This document shows, one piece after another, positions 19,301 to 31,300 of a DNA stretch of 64,000 nucleotides. This stretch comes from Pirellulales bacterium (GTDB taxonomy: Bacteria; Planctomycetota; Planctomycetia; Pirellulales; Thermoguttaceae): assembly GCA_016935315.1 (NCBI GenBank), contig JAFGRD010000037.1:29155-93154 (forward strand). Direction: 5' to 3'. Both the position numbers and the translations under genes were made by a program. Position 1 is the stretch's first letter; every line of letters begins with the position of its first letter. The notes beneath the pieces are model-generated. The model was not told the DNA's origin. It saw nothing but the letters and a program-made list of their open reading frames with translations, and did not search any database.

Positions 19301-22300
19301 GTCGGCCGTAAACGCCGTGTCGAGGGTCTCGTTGGCGCCCCAGAGGACGTCGTCCTTGTCCTGCCCGTAAATGCTGTCCTTGCCGTCGTCGCCGTAGATC
19401 AGGTCGGCGTCGCCTTCGCTGATGATGGTCGGGTCGGTCACCAGGTTGTCGCCGTAGATGGTGTCGTCGCGGCCGGCGGCGTGGATTTCGTCGGAGCCGT
19501 CGGGCAGGTACGTCGGCTGCCAGTTGCCAAAATCGGCCCGGACGGAAACCTGCCCCGGCACCGGTTGCACCACGTGGGCCGGATCGGGGATGAACTCCAT
19601 GGCCGAGAGGTCGGGTCGCGTGTAGCCGACCAGGCCCAGGTTGCCCGAGTTGACGTCGACCGCGAACAAGGCCGGGTTGCTGCCGGAGCCGCCGCTGGCA
19701 ACCAGGTAGAGCCGCCCGGTTACCGGGTCGAAGTCCATGCCCGCGAAGGTTCCCAGGCCGGAAAGGCTCAGCGACACCGACGTGATGATGGCAGCATTGG
19801 ATTTGTCCAACCGAAGCAGCACGCCCATTTGCGGATCGATCACGTAGAGATTGCCGGTCTGGTCGAAGGCCATGGCCGACGGGTCTTTGATCTGCGCGAC
19901 CTGCCCGATCGGCGAAGCATGCCCCGTGCCCACGTCGATCTTGTACAAGTAGTTGCCGTTGCCGCGAACGCCGTAGAGGGCGCCGGTGGTCGGGTCGAAA
20001 TCGATGTCGCCCTCCTGAATCTCGATGTCGAGCGTCGAAACCGAGGTGGCCAGACCGGTCGGCGGATCGATCGTCACCAGCTCTCGTTTCGCCAGAGAAA
20101 GGGCATACAGCAACCCGTCGTCGGGCGAGACGCTCATGCCCAGCACGTCCTGGCCGGTGATCCGCCGCCGGGCAGTCGCCGCCGTGTCCCGATTGATGTC
20201 GAACATCGATCGGTGGATGTCGTGGACCAGCAACCGCGAGACGGGGAAGGTCTGGATCCAGCCGTCGGGAACGACCTCGCGAATCACATAGCCGTCCGAC
20301 GGGCCGGGAAGGCTGCCGAAGCAGTAGAAGCCCGTATCGTCCTGGGCCGTGTCGGGATCGTCGTCGCCGGTCACCGTGGACGGCTCCCCCGCGTCGAGCT
20401 GCCCGTTGTCGTTCAGATCGACGTAGATCGTCACTCCGGCCAGCCCCGGCTCGCCGGCGTCCCACGTGCCGTTGCCGTCCTGGTCGTCCCACTTGTAGCC
20501 GTAGACGAGGCAGTCGGGATCGTCCTTGGCCACGGGGGCCTCATCACCGGCCTCGTGCTTGGCGGGCACCGTGATCAGCCGCAAGGCATTGAGGAAGTGT
20601 GTCTGGTTGTTGCGGGCCAAGAGCATGTCGGTCGCATTGACCCGGGCGTCGCGGTTGTAGTCGTAAGGGAAGTCGACCCCGGCCGGATTGATGAAGGTTC
20701 GCGGATTGTTGCGGGCCAACAGCATGTCGGTCGCGTTGACCTTGGCGTCGGTCGTCGAGTTGCCGGCTTCCGCCACCGCGTTGCCGAAGTAGAACACGTC
20801 GGGCGCGGCCAGCCGCGTGCGGTCGTTGGCCCGCACGGTCACCTGCAACCACTGCTTCAATACCGCATAGTCTTCCCAAAGGACCGTCACCCGGTCGGAA
20901 CCGTTCACGCCCGCACCCGGACGCACGGTGACGCTGATCGGCTTCGGCGCCCGGTCCCAAGTGTCGGGATCGTTGTCGTTGCCCACGCGGAACTCGAAGT
21001 CTTCCGGCCCAAGGGTCACGTTCTCGTCCAAGCCGTCCAGGTCGACCATGATCCCGTTGATGCCGCGGGCGTAACTGGTGTAGTTGGCGAACGTGGCCGT
21101 TTGGCCCGGCAGCAAGGCCTGCTTGTCCAGGGCAATCGCCTCGTCGTCGCGACTGTTGGCCTGGGGGAGGTTGCCGTCGAAATACGAGTTGTTGTAGAAC
21201 ACGTGCCGGCCGACAACCACCGCCGTCGGGGCCTCGATCGTGACCCGGTAGTCTTCCACCTCGCCGTTGGGCGCCGGACCGACGAAGGAGAGCTGGCGCT
21301 GCGTGCTCAGCCGGAAGCGGGCGAACGTATCGCCGGGAGGGGCATCGCCGGGAACGTTGAACGATAACGTGTGCGTGCCGACCTTCAGCGGCACCGCCTG
21401 GAAAACGTGCTCGCCTTTGTCGAGCCAATCGCCGTCGCCGTTGAAGTCGATCCAGGCGTTGAGCACTCCGTCGGCATTCGTCACCACGACCTGGACGACG
21501 CCCGGCTCGCCCACCACCAGGTCGCCCGCAAACACCACGCCGTCTTCGTCGTCGGTCTGGTGCAAATCGTCGCCGGTGGCATGGCCGTCGGCAAGCCCGT
21601 CCGACTCGGCGTCGATCTGACGCCCCAGCGTGGGGTTCCGCTGGACAATCAGGTGCCGCGGGCCGTCGGACTCCAGGAACGTCGGATAGGGCCGATCGGG
21701 AGCGTCGCCGAAATCGAGGCTCTTGGGCTGATTGCCGAAGTCGATCGTGATCGGCTGGTCGGGGCTGACGAAGATGGTCACCGCCGGCGACGTGGTCGGC
21801 TCGAAGCCCGGCTGCTGCACCTCGCGCACGATATAGGTTCCGGGATCGATGCCGATGAAGGCGTAGAGGCCCTGCTCGGTCTCCGGGTGGATCTCTCCGT
21901 CGTGATTCACGTCGTCGCTTTGCGTCACCTGGGTGTCGACAAGCGAGCCGGTTCTCGCATCGACCAGCTCGATGGTCCAGCCATCCAGCCCCACTTCCCC
22001 CGGGTCGCGCCGGCCATTGCTGTTGAGGTCTTCGAACTTCTGGCCGGTGATGTCGCCCCGCGGGGGACTGTTGCCGAAATCGACGTCGCGGACGTGGTCA
22101 CCGGGACCCACCTCGACGATATGTCCGTCGCTGCCGGCGATGACCACCATGTTGTCCAGCCCCCAGGTCTCGTCGGCTTCGATCCCCATGGCGGCGAAAT
22201 TCAGCTTGAGGTAGTCCTCGTGGTGGGCGAAGGTGTAGCGCAAATGGTACACCGAGTCCATGGGGTACTCGCCCGAATAGTAGTAGCCCAGCGTGTTGTT

Positions 22301-25300
22301 TTCGGCGGCGCCCGTCCGCGGCGGGTAGTCGCCCACGCCGTAGTCGTCGGGATAGGCCTGGTTGTAGGGGCCGATCGGCGCGTCGGAGTTGCTCAGCGTG
22401 GTGTCGACCAGCGTGGCGCCGCCCTCGACGCCCAGCGACCAGCGGTCGGGACCGATCCGTTGCCCGGAAAGGTCGATCACCTGGTTGCCGTTCCAGGAAC
22501 GGATCACGTAGAGGTCGAACTCGACGGTGACGGTTTCGTGCGAGGGCAGCCCGGCCAGATCGAGAACGACCGCCTCGCTGCCGAACTGGCCGAGGAACTT
22601 GCGCCCGCTCGGCGTCCCGTCAATGCTGTTGTTCGACCACTCGCCGCCGGCGCCGCCCTCGAAGACGTTGTAGTAGACGACCGTCGCCCGGGGGTAGGTC
22701 TGGTATCGTCCGGCGGGCACCACTTCGCGCACGATGTACGTTCCCGGCGTCACGTCCTCGAAGCAGTACCTGCCGGTTTCATCCTCGGGCGTGTCGGGAT
22801 CGTCCTCCATGGTGACCTGATAGGGTTCCAAAGGCACGCCGTCGAACGTGTCGAGGTAGCCGTTCTCGTTGATGTCGAGATAGACCGTCACGCCGCCCAG
22901 GCCCGGCTCGTCGGGGTCGTGGAAGCCGTCGCGGTCAATGTCGTCCCACTTGAAGCCGCAGATGCGGGCCAGGGGCCGGTTGCCGAAATTCAGGCCCTCG
23001 GCCGTCTCGCCGCTGTCGAGTGTCACCTCGTGGCTGCCGCCGTCGGGGGCCGTCTGCTGATGGCCGCCCTGGAGCACTTCCACCACGGTGTACGTTCCGG
23101 GGTCGAGATCCTCGAAGCGGTACACCCCCCGCTCGGTGATCGGATCAATGGAGCCGTCATCGTCGAGGTCGAGATCGGCGGTCACCGTGCTGGCCACGAA
23201 GTCGCCCAGGTCGTCGTACAGCTCAATCGTCCAGCCGCCAAGCGGCGTCTCGTCTGCGTCCCAGGTTCCCTCGCCGTCCAGGTCCTCGAACTTCTGGCCC
23301 ATGATCACCACGGGATCGGGCTGAACGTACTCCGGCTCTTCCAGACAGGTGCTGGGCACGTACCCGCCGGCCAGCACGGGCACGTCGGTGTTGGTCCACG
23401 GATCGACGTGGTCCAGGCCGGTGCCCAGACCACTGCCGAAATCGACCTCGCCGGTGCCGCCGTAGATCAAATCGACGCCTTCGGTCCCGCAGACGTAGTC
23501 GTCGTCGGGCCCGCCTTCGATGTGCTCGCCGTCGGTGCTGGTGTTATCGCCCATATAGTATCCGAAGATCACGTCGTTGCCCCAGTTACCCAGCAGTACG
23601 TCTTTGCCGGGCCCGCCGATCAGCAGGTCGTTCCCCTTGCCGGCGTCGATCATCCGGTCGTCGCCGGTGCCGCCTTCCATCCAATCGTGTCCGCTGTCGC
23701 CGTAGAGGATGTCGCTGCCTTCCTCGCCGTAGATGAAATCGTCGCCGGAGCCGCCGTAGATCGTATCGTCGCCGTCGTCGCCGTAGATCGTATCGCGGTT
23801 GGCGTTGCCTTCGAGATAATCGGCCGCGTCGGCCTGGGCGCCGTCGGGCGGGGTGCCCTGGAAGGCGCCGTAGATCGCGTCGGTACCCGCCCCGCCGGAA
23901 ATGCTGTCGCCGCCGCCCTGGCCCTCGATCCAGTCGTTGCCGGAATCGGCCTCGATCGTATCGTTGCCGTCGCCTCCGGTGATGCGGTCGTCGCCGTCGC
24001 CGCCGGTGATGCTGTCGTCGCCCGTGTCGCCCGTGATCGTGTCGTTGCCCCCGCCGCCGACGAGCGTGTCGGCGCCGCTGTAGCCGGTCAACGAATCGGC
24101 GCCGGCGCCGCCGTCCAGGAGATCGTCTTGCGAGCCGCCTTCGAGCACGTCGGCCCCGTCGCCGCCGTAGGCCGTCACCGGGACGGGCACCTCGTCGGCG
24201 CCGTTCAGCCCAATCAGGTCCAGGACGTCGTTGCCGGTGCCCCCGTCGAAGAAGATGCTCTCCACCGCGCTGAAGCTCTGCGTCAGCCCCATCCCTTCGA
24301 CCTCGTAGACGCCCGGGGCGAACTGCGTGACGGTGTACTGCTCCGTGGTGTCGGTGCTGCTGCCCTGTTGCCGCAGCCCGGCGAAGTGGCCGGCATGGAG
24401 GATCAGCGTGCCTTCGGCCGCGGTGGTGCCGTCGGGCAGCACGTTGCGGTCGTCTTCACCGTCGGTGCCGTCGGCCACGTGGGCGGCCTCGAACTTCGGA
24501 CACAGACCCTCGTTGCTGAAGGAGAAGATCTCCACGTCGATGATGTCGACGCTGCCGCTCCAGAAGAGCACCTCCCAGACCAATCGGACGATGGCCCGAA
24601 CGGCGCCGTGGATGTCGAAGAGGCACTCGACGCCGTCCTGGCGGACGATGTTGGCGATTTCGTCCAGGTACATCTTGCCGTCGTTGTCGGTGTCGGCCCA
24701 GTTGGCGTAGACGTCGCCGCGGATCTCGCCCTCGATGCCGGCCGAGGCCACGCCGATGTCCAGCAACGCGGCCAGCGTGACGCCCATGCCGAAGCCGAAC
24801 TCGTCGACGTCGGAGCCGGAGGAGACGTTGGCCAGATCGCCAAAGTAGAACCCGTCGATGAAGTTGCCCGTTTGCAGCCCCCGGGTGTCGTAGCCGACCG
24901 ACAGATCGATGAACGCCCCCAAGTTGAAGCCGATTTCGACCGAGATCGGCGGCACCGGCGTGATGCGGAACTTCTGGCCCCATTCGAACAGGAAGTCGAA
25001 CCGCGGGATGTCCCAGGTGATGATGTCGGCCGTCTGACCAATGAGGAACTTGAAGATGTTGGTCGGCTGCAGGAACGCCAGCTCAATGCCCAGGCCGCCG
25101 AGCCCGCCCGAGCTGGGCTCGCGGGTCAGGCTGGAGACGGCCTGTCCCATCTCCATGCTGCCGGCGTCGTTCATCTGCGAGGTCAACGATTGAAAGCCCG
25201 TGGCCGCGGCGTCGAACACGGAGTCGAGGTCTTCGGTGTTCCAGCCCGAGTCACGGAGATCCACGTCGTTGTGCGTCCCGCCGAAGTTCAAGTCGCCAAA

Positions 25301-28300
25301 GCTGATTACGACTTCGCCGCCGGAACTGGCGTCGTCGATGGCCTCGATCACGTCGGCGATCTGACTGACCACGTTGACGAACTTGCGGATCGACTCGCCC
25401 TTCTCGGGATAGATCATTGCCACCAGGTCGATCATGGTCACCGGCCCCCGCCCGGCCATCTCGGAAAGCTGGGAGACGCCCGGCACTTCCGCGGTCAGCA
25501 GATCCAATACGGGGCGGAAGGGCTCCAGAATGTCGTTGATCACGTCGATTGCCGGGCCGATGTACTGGCTCAGGAAGCCGCCCAACTCGAGCCGGATGTT
25601 TCCGAAGGTGACCTCCGGCTCGCCGACGACGACCTCGATCTGGCCCTTGCTGCCGGTCGACATGGAGAATTCCCAGCCGGCGGTCAAGTCGGCGGCCACG
25701 CCGGGCAGATCGGCCCCCAATGCCGCCGCCAGCTCCAGATCGACGCCCACCTGGGTGTTGAACTCGATCTGGAAGATCTCGCCGAAGCTCCGGCTGCCCA
25801 GATCGGACAGCGGCAGGCGGTTCGACGTGTTGCCCTCGACGTCCAGCCCCAGCGTGCCCGTGAATTTCGTGCCCGGCTCGGTGCCGTCGAGGTTGTCGGT
25901 CACACTCAACTCCAACGCATACAGGTCGAGTGTCAGCGACGTGGGAACCGGGTCGGGGCCGCTGTTGTCGACGTCGAGCCCGGCGTAGACCTGCAGTTCC
26001 ACCTCGGGCTTGTCGGTTGCCATGGGGTCGTTGACGACGAAGTAGAATCCGCTGAGGCGATCGACGCCGACGCCGAAGTCGATGTCGTAGTCCCAGCCGA
26101 TATGGGCTCCGCCTTCGGCCTCCAGCGGGAGCCCGGCCAGCCCGCTGTCGAAATCGACGCCCACCTCGTCGCCGCCGCTGAGCTTGACGAGGAACTGGAA
26201 GTGGTCGGCGTCCAGTTCGACGATCACGTCGCCCAACTCGCCGGGGGTGCTGTTGCCGTTGGTGTCGCCGATAATGCCCAGCGGGTTGAGTTGATCGTAG
26301 AGCCATTGGGCGATGCTGTCGGCCACGTCCTCGAACGTGCCGCCCACGCTATCGAGGAAATCGCCGAAGGGCTCCACGACGTGGGTCCGCAGGTCGCCGA
26401 TGAACGTGCCGGCCGTGTTCAGCCCGCCGCCGATCAGCGGCAGGTTCGCGGCCACTTCACTGGTCAGGCCGTCCTCCAAGAGCTGCAACAGGGTCTCGAC
26501 GCCCTCGACGATCAGCCGCAGATCGAACTCGACGTCCTGGAACATCGACAGCAGCGCTTCCGTGTCGATGTTCAACTGCGGATCGAGCAGATGTTCCAGC
26601 CCGACGGCCAAGGTGACGGCGTTCTCGGCCCGGCTGTTGAGGAACTCCGCGTCCAGCGCCCCGACCACCATGCCGTTGGCCTGGATTTGCAGCGACGGTC
26701 CGCTGCCGTCGAACAGATCGACCAGCGGCACGGCGCCGATGGCGTTGCCGGTGATCGTAAAGGCAGGATCGTCGAAGTTGATCGAAACCGTGGCCCGGTT
26801 GTTCAGGTCGGCGGCCCGATCCGTTCCCGTGCCGGGCACGGTGGACGTCTGGTACTGGACCGTTACCTCGGTTCCGTTGGCCGGAGGAGAGCCGCCCACG
26901 AAGGTCAGCGTCGTGCCGCTGATCTCGAACTCCTCGGCCGCCAGGACGTCGGTGCCGTCGTAGACGATCACGAAACGCGAGTCTTCCTCCAAGGGAGTCG
27001 CCGACAGCGTCACGGCCCCGCCGCCGACCGTCAGCGTCTCCTGTTCGGCGGCCAGCAAGCTTAGCTCCACGTCGGCGTCGACCAGATCCAGGCTGCCGAA
27101 TCCCACGCCGGCCGAGAAACTGCTGTCGAAGCCGGCGTTCAGATCGAGCCCCGTCTTCACCAGCGACGGATCGGCCACGTCGGGATCCCTGACCAGCACG
27201 AACGGGGCCTCCGCCGGGTCGCCCTCGGTCAACTCGGTCAGATCGATGCCGAAGCCCAAGGAGATCGAGCCGCCGGCGTACAGATCCACGTCGGCTCCCA
27301 GGTCGAGGATGCCGAAGCTGTCGGCCGGCAACTCGGGCGAAAAGGTCTCGGCGACCAGGTCATCGTCGCCGGCGGTCAGGCCGATCACCACCGCGTTCTG
27401 CATGCCGTTGCCGGGGTTGCCGTCGAAGTCGACCACGTCGAAGTGGAACACCACGCCTGAGGGCAGGTACTCATTCACCGCCGACTCGAGCCGCTCGGCC
27501 AGCGTGTTCAGTGACGGCACCAGGGTCTCGAGATCCTCCAAGGCATCGACCAGTTCCTGCTCGATCGGGTCGAACGGGCCGGTCCCGATCGTCTCGCTTG
27601 CCGCGCGCTGAAGCTCGCCGGCGATGCTGATCAACCGCGTGGGAAGCCGCCCCAGATCGCCTGCCAATACGCCGTCGAGCGACTGCAGCGCGTCGAGCAG
27701 GTCTTGCTTGTCGCTGCTGCCGCAGGAAGTGCAGATCGGCAGGTTGGCGATCGCCGAGTCGAGCACGTCGCGGGCGTCGCGTACCGCGTCCAGGTCCACG
27801 CTGGAGATGACCTGATCGACGGCGTCAAACACGCGGTCGGCCAGGTCGATGATATCGGCCAGCGAGGTGTCGATCACCGGAATCTCGGCACTGAGCACCG
27901 AGGCCTGGGCACTCTGCTGCAACTGGTCGAGGAAATCGCGAATGACCTGAAGGACCTGCTCGACGGAGAGTTCTCCGAGCTGGCCGAATCCGGCGGCGCA
28001 GTCGGAGGTTTCCACGTTGAATTCGAGGGAGCCGAGGTCGTTCTCCGTGGCCAGCCCAACGGTGGCGACGATCTCGCAGGAATACGCGCCGTCGAACAGA
28101 TCGGCCGACAGCCCCAGGGCCGCCGACACGTCGGCCGTGAAATCACTCATCGCCTCGGAGAGATGGATCACGCTGCCCACGTCACCGCTGCGCAGGGTGT
28201 CGTACAGTTCGCCCAGCGTGATCCGCCCGTCCTGGTTGTCGCCCGTGCCCGGATCTTTCAGATTCAACGGCAAGCCGAGGCTGATCCGCAGCGGATCGGG

Positions 28301-31300
28301 ATCGGTGTCCACGTCGTCATCGGTGTCGACGTTGGCGACTTGCAGGGCGATCAGCCCCAGGCCGGCGCTGAGGTTAATTTCCTCGGCGCGGACTTCCAGC
28401 GAGAGATTGACGTTCTGCTCGCCGGCCGCCGGCTCGACAAGGAACACCCGGTCGGTGAGCGTTCGGCCGTGCAGCGGGGCCCCTTCCAGGATGCCGTCGT
28501 CGGTGCCGTCGCCGTCTTCGCTGACGCCGAGAATTCCCAGCCCCAGTCCAGCCAGCGACGTGGTGTCGAACGTCTGGGCCGCCGAGATCGTCAGCGGGAC
28601 GCTGCCGTCGGACTGCACGCGAAGCCCCAGGCCGTCGTCGGCGATGCTCAACGTGCTGTCCGTGGCCGCGTTAAACGCGTCGATCACGTCCTGCACGGTC
28701 TCCGCGCCGTCGAGGTCGATGTAGTGCGTGCCCCCGCCGTCGTCGACCACCAGGTCGTAGTGGTTGCCGCCTTGGGCCCCGCTGAACCCGAGCAACGTGC
28801 CGCCGAGCACGTCGAGCGTGCGAACCGACTCATCGGTGGCCAGCAGGGTGATCCGCCGGCTGATGATCGTGCCGCCGAGGTCCCGCTCGGCGTAGATCGC
28901 CGCTTCGACCGCCTCGCCCAGACCCTCGTCGTCGAGCTGATCGTTCATGTCGGCGACCAGATCGAGCAGGTCGAAGTTGTCCGTGATTTCCGCGGACGCG
29001 ACGTTAAAGGAGAGCGCATGGTCGCTGCCGCCGGAGCCGGCGCCGCCGTTGATCTCCAGCGTGATCGTGTCGTTGGCCGCCGGCCGACCGAACTCCGGCC
29101 CGTCGTTGTCGGCCGTGACGGCAACCAGGATATCCACGCCGGCGCCGCCGTTGAGCTCGGCCAGCGGCGTGCCGCCGGTGATCTCGATTCCTTCCCCAAG
29201 CTCGCCCAGATAGAGCCCCACGCGAAAATCCAGATCAACGCCCACCTCGAACGCGGCGTCGGCGGTGGCCGTCAGCTCGAGCGTTCCCAGCGGGCCGAGG
29301 TCGAGCCCGTCGCCGAAGTCGAGCTCGGACTGCTTCTCGTAAGACTCGCTCAGCGCCAGATTGAACAAGACGGCGCCGGTCTGCGCGTCGTACTCCCAAT
29401 CGAGATCCTCTTCGGTAACGCCCAACTCGTCGGCCAGCACGGCCATGAGCTCGCCCACGCTGTCGAACCTCGGCTCGGCGATCGCGCGGACCCCCTCGAA
29501 TCCCAACTTCGAGGTCGCTTCCATCGAGCTCTCCGCGGCGGTTTGGCCGTCGGAGAAGCCCAAGGCCGCCTCCTCGCTCGCGCTGAGGTCGTTGATCGTC
29601 ACGTCGGTGATGTACGGATTCCGGGCGGCAACGACCAGCTTGTCGTCGGAGGTGTCGCCCGAGGTGCCGCCGTCGTCGACCAGCGCGAACAGGTCGTTGC
29701 CGAGGTGGTCGTTCGTCCCGCCGGGCACCGCCAGCTCAAACGCCTCGTTTAGATCATCGGCCAGGTCTTGCAGCGTGACATTGTCTTCGGTCGACGGCCA
29801 GTCCTCGGTCGCCGACGGCTCGACCAGCAACTCGATGGCAACCGGGCCGACCGGGATCGAGGTCTCCGTGTCGGACGTGCCGTCGAGCTGCATGAGCGTG
29901 AAGCTGACGTCGAACTCCAGATCGAGCGTGGGCTGCCCATAGGCCGGGCCGGGATCGTCGGCCGTCATCCGCAGGGTGGTCAGCGTGAGGAAGCCGGCGA
30001 CGCCGCTTTCGGCCGTTGCGATGCTCAACACCGGATCGCCGTTGGCGTTGGTCGTCTGGCCGGCTTCGAGCAAGTCCCCCAGCGTCTGGCCATCGCCGTA
30101 ATCCGCCGCGGCCAATCCCGCATCGATGTCCGTGATCAGATCGCCGATGCTCGTGCTGCCGTTGGCGGGAATTCGCACTTCCGTGGGGTTCTCTCCGTCG
30201 AGCAAAACCAGCACGGGCGCCTCGTCACCCAGGGCGACCCCCGACGGGCTGTCCACGGCCGCCACCATGGCCGGCCCCAGCAGCCGGTTGGCAAGATCCT
30301 GCATCGACTGTCCCAGGTCCACGACATCGCTCAACCCGTCGCCGACGTAGGGAATCTCGGTGCCGGCCGTCAGGGTGACCGCTTCGTCGCCGATCAGTTC
30401 CAGGGTTTCGCCCAGCTCGCGAAGCTTCCGCACAATCAACTGCATCGAGTCGGCCTCGCTGGCTGCCACCGTCGAGTGGACCGTGGGGGCGGCGAAGCCC
30501 ACCTGCATCAGTCCTGCCGCCAGGCCCGCGCCGGCCATCGCTACCGCCGGAGAACCCAGCGGCGGGTCGATGGCCGCGTTGATCGCGTCGATGATGTCGT
30601 CGTTGCTGAGAAAGACCTCGGTCATGGTCAGCCCGAGGTCCGCGGCCTTGTCGTGCATCGCGTCGACCAGGTCGAACAACAACTGTTCGCTGGCCACATT
30701 CAGCCCGAGGCCGTCGCCGGCTTGCGCGTCGCCGGGCACCGTGAAATCGACGTCCAGGCCGACCTGGTGCAACCGCCCGGGGCCACCTGCGTGCAACGCC
30801 GCCGAGCCGTAGCCGTCGATGGTGCTGATCGTGTCGACGTGGATCCCGGCGGCCGCCAGCCCGGCTACGGTCGTGGTGCCATAGTCGACGATCTCGGCTA
30901 GCCAGTCCGTTCCGTACCGCTCGGTTGCCGACCCCAGCGGCGTGTATTCCTCCCAGCGAGGGGCGCTTGCGTCGTTGAGCCAAGTGGCCGAGTGGAGGCT
31001 GATCTCGCCGCTGGCCTCCTCGGGCGTGGCCGTGCCTTGCGAGTCGACCACGGCCTGGAAGAGCTGCAGCACCGAAGTGGTCTCGGCGTCCATCGTCCCG
31101 GTCAGATCGAGCACGTCGCCCGAGGCATCGCCTCGCATGCCGAGATGGTTCAGACGATGCTGCAGCCGCAGCACGTCGAGCGTCTCCGTGTTGATCGTCA
31201 CGGAGTTTTCGCCGGAACCGCTGTGACCGGGCTGGATGTCAACCGACAGCACCGACTGCTGACTGCCGAAACCGTCGTCGAAACCGACCGTCAGCTCCAG

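Noticed and set aside
17804..29752. Very long open frames on the plus strand (about 1187, 1897 and 682 residues) across the giant gene
   Set aside because: They are antisense to the minus-strand giant, whose RTX, SdrD, GEVED and dockerin domains are clear. High-GC codon bias opens the opposite frame; these translations show no domains.
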